From the NCBI GenBank assembly GCA_016283275.1, contig JAEEMP010000026.1, forward strand, positions 1-37,987: 37,987 nt of DNA, given 5' to 3'. A program made the position numbers and the translations under genes. Positions within the stretch are counted from its first letter, which is position 1. Each line of letters starts with the position of its first letter. Below are positions 33,389 to 37,987 of the stretch, in pieces. Origin of the DNA: Lachnospiraceae bacterium (GTDB taxonomy: Bacteria > Bacillota > Clostridia > Lachnospirales > Lachnospiraceae). The notes beneath the pieces were generated by a model, which searched no databases, was not told where the DNA came from, and saw nothing but the letters and a program-made list of their open reading frames with translations.

Positions 33389-34212
33389 ACAATCTTTTCA
33401 ATTATATCGACCGCCCTTCACCTATACACAGACTCACGGGTGCGACCAAATGCGTCTGCCTCCTATTATGGAGTTTTGCGGCAATGTTCACTTACGATAC
33501 AAGGTTTCTTTTCATATTGTCGGTCGCCTCATTTGTGCTTTTAAAGGTCTCGCGCATAAAGTGGAAAGACGTTTCTTTTATGATGGTGTTTACCGCGGCT
33601 TTCCTTTTGATGAACAATATCCTGGTGTATCTGTTTTCACCACATCACGGTACGGAGATCTACGGGACGTGCACATATCTTTTCGGACTTACGGGTAAAT
33701 ATGCTCCTACGGCGGAACAGCTTTTTTACCATTTGAACTATTTCCTTAAGTATACCGCCACGATACCGTTTATCCTCTTGTTTGTATGCACCACCAATCC
33801 AAGTGAATTTGCGGCATCGCTTAATAAGATAGGGGTTAAATACAGTGTGGCTTATTCGGTTGCTTTGGCTTTAAGATATATTCCGGATGTTCAGAGGGAG
33901 TATCACGATATTTCCCAGGCTCAGCAGGCCAGAGGCATAGAGATGAGCAAAAAAGCGACACCGCTTAAAAGGCTTAAAAGTGCGGCTTCGATCCTTGTAC
34001 CGCTTATCCTTTCAAGTATGGATAAGATCGAAACGGTATCAAATGCGATGGAGTTAAGAGGATTCGGCAAGAACAAAAAGCGTACCTGGTACATGGGCAG
34101 GAATTTCAAGCCGGCGGACATCGCGGCTATGGCAGTATGTATTTTGCTTGTTGCGATCTCTTACGCGCTTAATATATTAAACAAAAGCCGCTTCTACAAT
34201 CCGTTCATTTGA
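33385..34212 (+). CDS. ECF transporter transmembrane (T) component
   Basis: A 275-residue membrane protein with about five to six helices and the two short coupling-helix motifs of EcfT: QARGIE (182-184 as ARG) and ELRGFG (225-228). These connect to the two ATPase domains. The N-terminus NYIDRPSPIHRLTGATK is typical of the family. It is translationally coupled to the ATPase gene and completes a stand-alone ECF module with the S component at 31069. Confidence 0.94.
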   Translation: MNNLFNYIDRPSPIHRLTGATKCVCLLLWSFAAMFTYDTRFLFILSVASFVLLKVSRIKWKDVSFMMVFTAAFLLMNNILVYLFSPHHGTEIYGTCTYLFGLTGKYAPTAEQLFYHLNYFLKYTATIPFILLFVCTTNPSEFAASLNKIGVKYSVAYSVALALRYIPDVQREYHDISQAQQARGIEMSKKATPLKRLKSAASILVPLILSSMDKIETVSNAMELRGFGKNKKRTWYMGRNFKPADIAAMAVCILLVAISYALNILNKSRFYNPFI

Positions 34213-34222
34213 CACAAAAGTT

Positions 34223-34251
34223 TTGAAAAGATCTGTATTTTACAGTATATT
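34223..34251 (+). promoter_or_regulatory. Predicted sigma-A promoter of the glycosyltransferase gene
   Basis: TTGAAA (34223-34228) and TATATT (34246-34251) are 17 bp apart, about 52 bp before the ATG. Confidence 0.65.
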
Positions 34252-34302
34252 ATTAATGTGATCGGGCTTGCCGAGATACATTGACAGTGAGAGGTAATAT
34301 TA

Positions 34303-35403
34303 ATGTTTGTTCAATCCGGTGATTTTATAAGGCTTATCCTTGTTATAACGGGTATCGTGATGCTCTTTATCACGATAGGAAGTCTTGCCAAAAGAAAGAT
34401 GGTGGAGTCTTTCTGTCTGGCATGGGGCGTCGTTTCGATAGCTTTAATACTTGCCGGGATCTTGGTACACCCCACGCACTGGAATGATTATATAAGTACG
34501 GCCGGTCTTGTTCTTTTGTTTATAATCTTTTACGGAGGGTTATACGCCGCGTACTTCGTAAGTCTTAAGATATCTGAACTTACAAGGAAAAATCAGGAAC
34601 TTGCCATTCAGGTCTCTCTTTTAAACAGCGAAAGTGAAAAAGTAAAGCGTCCCGACGGCCATGATGTTTTGATCATCATCCCGGCTTACAACGAGGCAAA
34701 GACGATAGAGCCGGTGCTTGAAAGGCTTGAAGCTCCGGAAATTTCCGATTTTTGCGATGTACTTGTCATGAACGATGCATCGTCCGATGCAACGGAATAC
34801 ATTGTAAAAGAACACGGTCACAAGGTTGTGACGCATATATTTAATCTTGGATACGGCTCGGGACTTCAGGCAGGCTACAAATACGCCGAAAGAAAAGGCT
34901 ATGAATACGTCATCCAGATGGATGCGGACGGACAGCACGATCCGTCAAACATTCAAAACATATACAAGGCTCTTACCACCCCCGACGAAAAAGGCAATTG
35001 TCCCGACATAGTGATAGGTTCGCGATTTGTAAAGGATGCGGTTTCTTTTCACGTTCCCGTTACCAAAAAGATCGCATTTGTGCTGTTTCGAGCTTTGATA
35101 AAGTGCGGAGGCGGGCAAAAGATCATGGATCCCACATCGGGACTTCAGGGTTTAAGCAGGCGGACTTTCAGCTATTATTCGGGTTATTCGCATTTTGACG
35201 ATAAATATCCCGATGCCAACATGCTCATGCAAATGCTCATGCTTGGGTATACGGTAAAAGAGATCCCTGCCGTAATGTATGCAAGGACCGAAGGAAAGAG
35301 CATGCATTCGGGCATCATAAAGCCGATACTTTATATGTTCAGAATGGTATTTTCGATAATGGCGGTCTGGGCCAGGGTCAAAATCTTTAAGATGGACAGG
35401 TAG
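34303..35403 (+). CDS. DUF2304-GT2 fusion glycosyltransferase, membrane-bound
   Basis: A 366-residue protein. Residues 1-105 contain three membrane helices and a short amphipathic end (SELTRKNQELAIQVSLLN), matching DUF2304. From about 120 a family 2 glycosyltransferase domain begins (DVLIIIPAYNEAKTIEPVLE), with the metal-binding acidic motif QMDADGQHD (DADG 207-210) and an acceptor-side segment MDPTSGLQG near 270. Such enzymes often move sugars onto polyprenyl phosphate for cell-wall or surface glycans. In most genomes I recall, DUF2304 and the GT2 are separate neighbouring genes. It has its own promoter and is monocistronic. Confidence 0.9.
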   Translation: MFVQSGDFIRLILVITGIVMLFITIGSLAKRKMVESFCLAWGVVSIALILAGILVHPTHWNDYISTAGLVLLFIIFYGGLYAAYFVSLKISELTRKNQELAIQVSLLNSESEKVKRPDGHDVLIIIPAYNEAKTIEPVLERLEAPEISDFCDVLVMNDASSDATEYIVKEHGHKVVTHIFNLGYGSGLQAGYKYAERKGYEYVIQMDADGQHDPSNIQNIYKALTTPDEKGNCPDIVIGSRFVKDAVSFHVPVTKKIAFVLFRALIKCGGGQKIMDPTSGLQGLSRRTFSYYSGYSHFDDKYPDANMLMQMLMLGYTVKEIPAVMYARTEGKSMHSGIIKPILYMFRMVFSIMAVWARVKIFKMDR

Positions 35404-35407
35404 ATTG

Positions 35408-35436
35408 TTGCAATTAAGCATAAAGAACATTAAAAT
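35408..35436 (+). promoter_or_regulatory. Predicted sigma-A promoter of glnS
   Basis: TTGCAA (35408-35413) and TAAAAT (35431-35436) are 17 bp apart, 35 bp before the ATG, which has a strong AAGGAGAGAGG ribosome site. Confidence 0.65.
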
Positions 35437-35471
35437 GAATTGATCATATCTTTTTATAAGGAGAGAGGACT

Positions 35472-37205
35472 ATGTCCGACGAAAATTTAATGCCTGTAAG
35501 CGAAGAGGCAGAAAACACCAATTTTATCTATAACTTTATCAAGGAGGATATTTCTAAGGGCGGTCAGTTTGAGGGTAAGACCGTGCATACGCGTTTTCCT
35601 CCGGAACCCAACGGATATCTGCATATAGGCCATTGTAAGGCACTTTGTATAGATTTCGGTATGGCTGAGCGTTTCGGCGGTATCTGCAATTTAAGAATGG
35701 ATGATACAAACCCCGCCAAGGAAGACACCGAATATGTGGATGCCATCAAGCAGGATATCCACTGGCTCGGATTTGACTGGGGCGACAGATTCTATTACGG
35801 TTCGGATTATTTTGAAAAAGACTATGAATATGCGATAGAGCTTATAAAGAAGGGGCTTGCATACGTATGTGAGCTTACTCCCGAGGAGTTTAAGGCAAAC
35901 CGCGGAGATACATCCACTCCCGCGACCTCTCCGTACAGAGACAGACCTATAGAAGAAAACCTTGAGCTTTTTGAGAAGATGAAAAACGGCGAGATAGAAG
36001 AAGGTAAGATGACGCTTCGTGCAAAGATCGACCTTGCAAGCGGAAACTTCAATATGAGAGATCCCGTTATATATCGTATAAGATTTATCAATCACCACCG
36101 TCAGGGTACAAAGTGGTGCATTTTCCCGATGTATGATTTTGCCCATCCTATTCAGGATGCGCTCGAAGGGATCACACATTCGCTCTGCTCGCTTGAGTAC
36201 GAAGATCACAGACCCCTGTATGACTGGGTAGTCACAAATGTATCGATCCCGTATCACAAACCCCGCCAGATCGAGTTCGCGCGTCTCGGTATAGACCATA
36301 CGGTCATGAGCAAAAGAAAACTTCGTCAGCTTGTCGAAGAAAAATACGTATCCGGCTGGGACGATCCGAGAATGCCTACCCTCTGCGGTTTAAGAAGAAG
36401 AGGATATACGGCAAAATCTATCCGTAATTTCTGTGACAGCATAGGTGTTGCAAAGAGTACCAATATAATCGAATTTGCCGAGCTTGAAAGATGCTTACGC
36501 GACGATCTTAACGAGACCGCTACCCGTACAATGGCGGTCGTGAACCCGGTCAGGCTTACGGTCACCAACTATCCCGAAGGTAAGTCCGAAGTATTTGAGG
36601 TTGAGAACAATCCTTTAAGACCCGAAGACGGTACACATGAGATCACATTTTCAAGAAACCTCTATATGGAGGCAGAGGACTTCATGGAGGAGCCCATTCC
36701 GAAGTATAAGAGGATGTTCCCTGGTAATGAAGTACGCCTCAAAGGTACATATCTTGTGACCTGTACAGGCTGTGTCAAGGATGAAAACGGCAATGTGACC
36801 GAGGTGCTCTGCGAGTACGATCCAGAGTCCAGAGGCGGCAACCCCGCTGACGGCCGTAAGGTAAAGGGTGCCACGATCCACTGGATCGACAGCGCTACCT
36901 GCGTTGATGCCGAGGTCAGACTTTACAACAACTTATTTGAAGATGAGCAGCCCGACGGACCCGACAAGAACTTCCTTGACTGCTTAAACCCCGAAAGCCT
37001 TACCGTACTTAAGAACTGTAAGGTTGAGCCCAAAATGGTCGAGATTGCAAAGGAATTCGATAAGACAGAGAATAAGCGCGGTGTGAATGCACCCACCTTC
37101 CAGTTTATGAGAGTCGGTTTCTTCTGTATGGACAACAAGGACAGTTCACCCGAACACCTTGTATTTAACAGAAGCGTTCTTTTGAAGGATGGTTTTAAAA
37201 AATAG
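35472..37205 (+). CDS. glnS: Glutaminyl-tRNA synthetase
   Basis: A 577-residue class I aminoacyl-tRNA synthetase charging tRNA-Gln. HIGH is at residues 51-54 in PEPNGYLHIGHCKA, and the KMSKS-type loop VMSKRK is at 278-283. The GlnRS-type core has LRMDDTNPAKED, DIHWLGFDWG and SLEYEDHRPLYDW, followed by the C-terminal anticodon-binding beta barrels from about residue 350. These features favour GlnRS over bacterial GluRS. Many Firmicutes make Gln-tRNA indirectly with GatCAB, so a direct GlnRS is a lineage trait. No terminator was found in the 109 nt after it. Confidence 0.96.
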   Translation: MSDENLMPVSEEAENTNFIYNFIKEDISKGGQFEGKTVHTRFPPEPNGYLHIGHCKALCIDFGMAERFGGICNLRMDDTNPAKEDTEYVDAIKQDIHWLGFDWGDRFYYGSDYFEKDYEYAIELIKKGLAYVCELTPEEFKANRGDTSTPATSPYRDRPIEENLELFEKMKNGEIEEGKMTLRAKIDLASGNFNMRDPVIYRIRFINHHRQGTKWCIFPMYDFAHPIQDALEGITHSLCSLEYEDHRPLYDWVVTNVSIPYHKPRQIEFARLGIDHTVMSKRKLRQLVEEKYVSGWDDPRMPTLCGLRRRGYTAKSIRNFCDSIGVAKSTNIIEFAELERCLRDDLNETATRTMAVVNPVRLTVTNYPEGKSEVFEVENNPLRPEDGTHEITFSRNLYMEAEDFMEEPIPKYKRMFPGNEVRLKGTYLVTCTGCVKDENGNVTEVLCEYDPESRGGNPADGRKVKGATIHWIDSATCVDAEVRLYNNLFEDEQPDGPDKNFLDCLNPESLTVLKNCKVEPKMVEIAKEFDKTENKRGVNAPTFQFMRVGFFCMDNKDSSPEHLVFNRSVLLKDGFKK

Positions 37206-37268
37206 TCTTTACATAGTTTTTTACAGTTTTTTTCTTTTAAATTTATAGCAAGATCTTATGCACTCCTT

Positions 37269-37285
37269 TATACTGAAGATCAGTA
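37269..37285. promoter_or_regulatory. -10 box with overlapping palindrome before the alcohol dehydrogenase gene
   Basis: TATACT (37269-37274) is a plausible -10 (TAGCAA 17 bp upstream is a weak -35). A perfect 6-3-6 inverted repeat TACTGA-AGA-TCAGTA (37271-37285) overlaps it, a good place for a repressor. It does not match the Rex consensus I know. Confidence 0.4.
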
Positions 37286-37314
37286 AGAGATTTTCAGTGT
37301 AAAGGAGGTTTTTT

Positions 37315-37987
37315 ATGGATAATTTTCAATTCTATTCCCCCACAGAGTTTGTGTTCGGTAAGGGTACCGAGTTAAAAGCCGGCGAATGTGTCAAAAAATA
37401 CGGCGGAAGCAGAGTGCTTGTGCACTACGGCTCGGCATCGGCAAAAAAGTCGGGATTGCTCGACAGAGTATGTAAAGCTTTGGATGATGCCGGCCTTTAC
37501 CATGTTGAGCTCGGCGGTGTTAAGCCGAATCCCAGAGATACGCTTATCTATGAAGGTATCGAACTTGCAAGAAAAGAAAATATAGATTTTATCCTTTCCG
37601 TAGGCGGAGGTTCTGTTATAGATTCATCCAAAGGTATTGCCGCAGGTTTTTATTATGACGGTGATTTCTGGGATATGTACATGCGTAAGGCACCCGTATC
37701 AAAGGCACTTCCGATCGGTACCGTTCTTACGATAGCCGCAGCCGGAAGCGAAGGCAGCGGTGCGAGTGTTGTCACAAAAGAAGACGGCATGCTTAAGAGA
37801 GATATAGGTTCGGATCTTGTAAGACCGAGATTTTCGATATTAAATCCCGAACTTACATGTACACTTCCCCCTTATCAGACGGCATACGGTATCACCGATA
37901 TCATGGCACATATCTTTGAAAGATATTTTACCAATACACCCGAAGTTGAAGTTACGGACAGACTCTGTGAAGGTTTGCTCCTTACGA
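37315..37987 (+). CDS. Iron-containing alcohol dehydrogenase (butanol dehydrogenase type), truncated by window end
   Basis: The first 224 residues of a group III alcohol dehydrogenase, cut by the window end. The ATG follows a strong AAAGGAGG by 6 nt. The start DNFQFYSPTEFVFGKGTE is typical, and the NAD(P)-binding motif GGGSVIDSSKGIA is read at about 37606-37644. Near the end comes the first metal-ligand region (YGITDIMAHIFERYF), with Asp and His in the expected places. It probably reduces aldehydes to alcohols with NAD(P)H as a fermentative electron sink. The closest types are BdhA/YqdH-like enzymes. Confidence 0.92.
   Translation, partial: MDNFQFYSPTEFVFGKGTELKAGECVKKYGGSRVLVHYGSASAKKSGLLDRVCKALDDAGLYHVELGGVKPNPRDTLIYEGIELARKENIDFILSVGGGSVIDSSKGIAAGFYYDGDFWDMYMRKAPVSKALPIGTVLTIAAAGSEGSGASVVTKEDGMLKRDIGSDLVRPRFSILNPELTCTLPPYQTAYGITDIMAHIFERYFTNTPEVEVTDRLCEGLLLT

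Noticed and set aside
31069-34212. ECF transporter genes as exporter of a radical SAM-modified peptide
   Set aside because: ECF modules are importers of vitamins and related small molecules, and the lipoprotein already has its own signal peptide. About 100 nt of intergenic sequence separates the two groups.

Overview
The window looks like a chromosomal segment of an anaerobic Gram-positive clostridium, most likely a Lachnospiraceae member (Butyrivibrio-like). I infer this from the moderate GC content, strong AGGAGG-type ribosome sites, the split anaerobic glycerol-3-phosphate oxidation operon with a DUF1667 subunit, the FeoB-associated Cys-rich protein, the flavin reductase-rubredoxin fusion, and a GlnRS and galactan-degrading genes typical of gut or rumen fibre degraders. 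No phage, insertion sequence, rRNA or CRISPR array is visible. No gene-free stretch exceeds 300 bases; the longest (26500-26723) is filled by an iron-type operator array.

Layout. 1-2666 is the 3' part of rpoC, ending in a bidirectional terminator. 2740-7521 (minus) is a compact eight-gene operon: an ECF sigma factor, a one-span membrane protein, a transglutaminase-like lipoprotein, a GspF/PilC platform protein and four small pilin-like proteins. 7689-8051 is a small membrane protein. 8173-12797 is an anaerobic glycerol operon (two FAD oxidoreductases, DUF1667 protein, glycerol kinase). It converges on a MATE exporter (12829-14190, minus) through a shared terminator. 14401-16044 is a long modular surface protein. 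16155-20020 carries hisC, a small multidrug-export protein, a methyltransferase, Hsp33 and a flavin reductase-rubredoxin.

20203-26499 is a galactan-utilisation locus: a lipoprotein GH53 endo-galactanase behind twin palindromic operators, a LacI-type regulator, an uncharacterised 617-aa protein, a 73-aa zinc-ribbon protein and a second, cytoplasmic GH53. 26724-29291 is feoA-feoB plus the FeoB-associated protein, behind four regularly spaced DtxR-like boxes. A tRNA-Gly(CCC) follows. Directly behind it lies the most unusual pair in the window: a 120-aa lipoprotein with four 21-residue IYGPPE repeats, and a radical SAM/SPASM enzyme that probably modifies it (29477-30966). 31069-34212 is an ECF vitamin-type importer (S component, double ATPase, EcfT). 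34303-35403 is a DUF2304-GT2 fusion, 35472-37205 is glnS, and the window ends inside an iron-containing alcohol dehydrogenase.

The best candidates for undescribed biology are the YGPPE-repeat lipoprotein/radical SAM pair, the sigma-led pseudopilus operon that has no visible ATPase, and the galactan locus with its uncharacterised 617-aa protein and zinc ribbon. All family names are from pattern recognition and memory; no database search was run.
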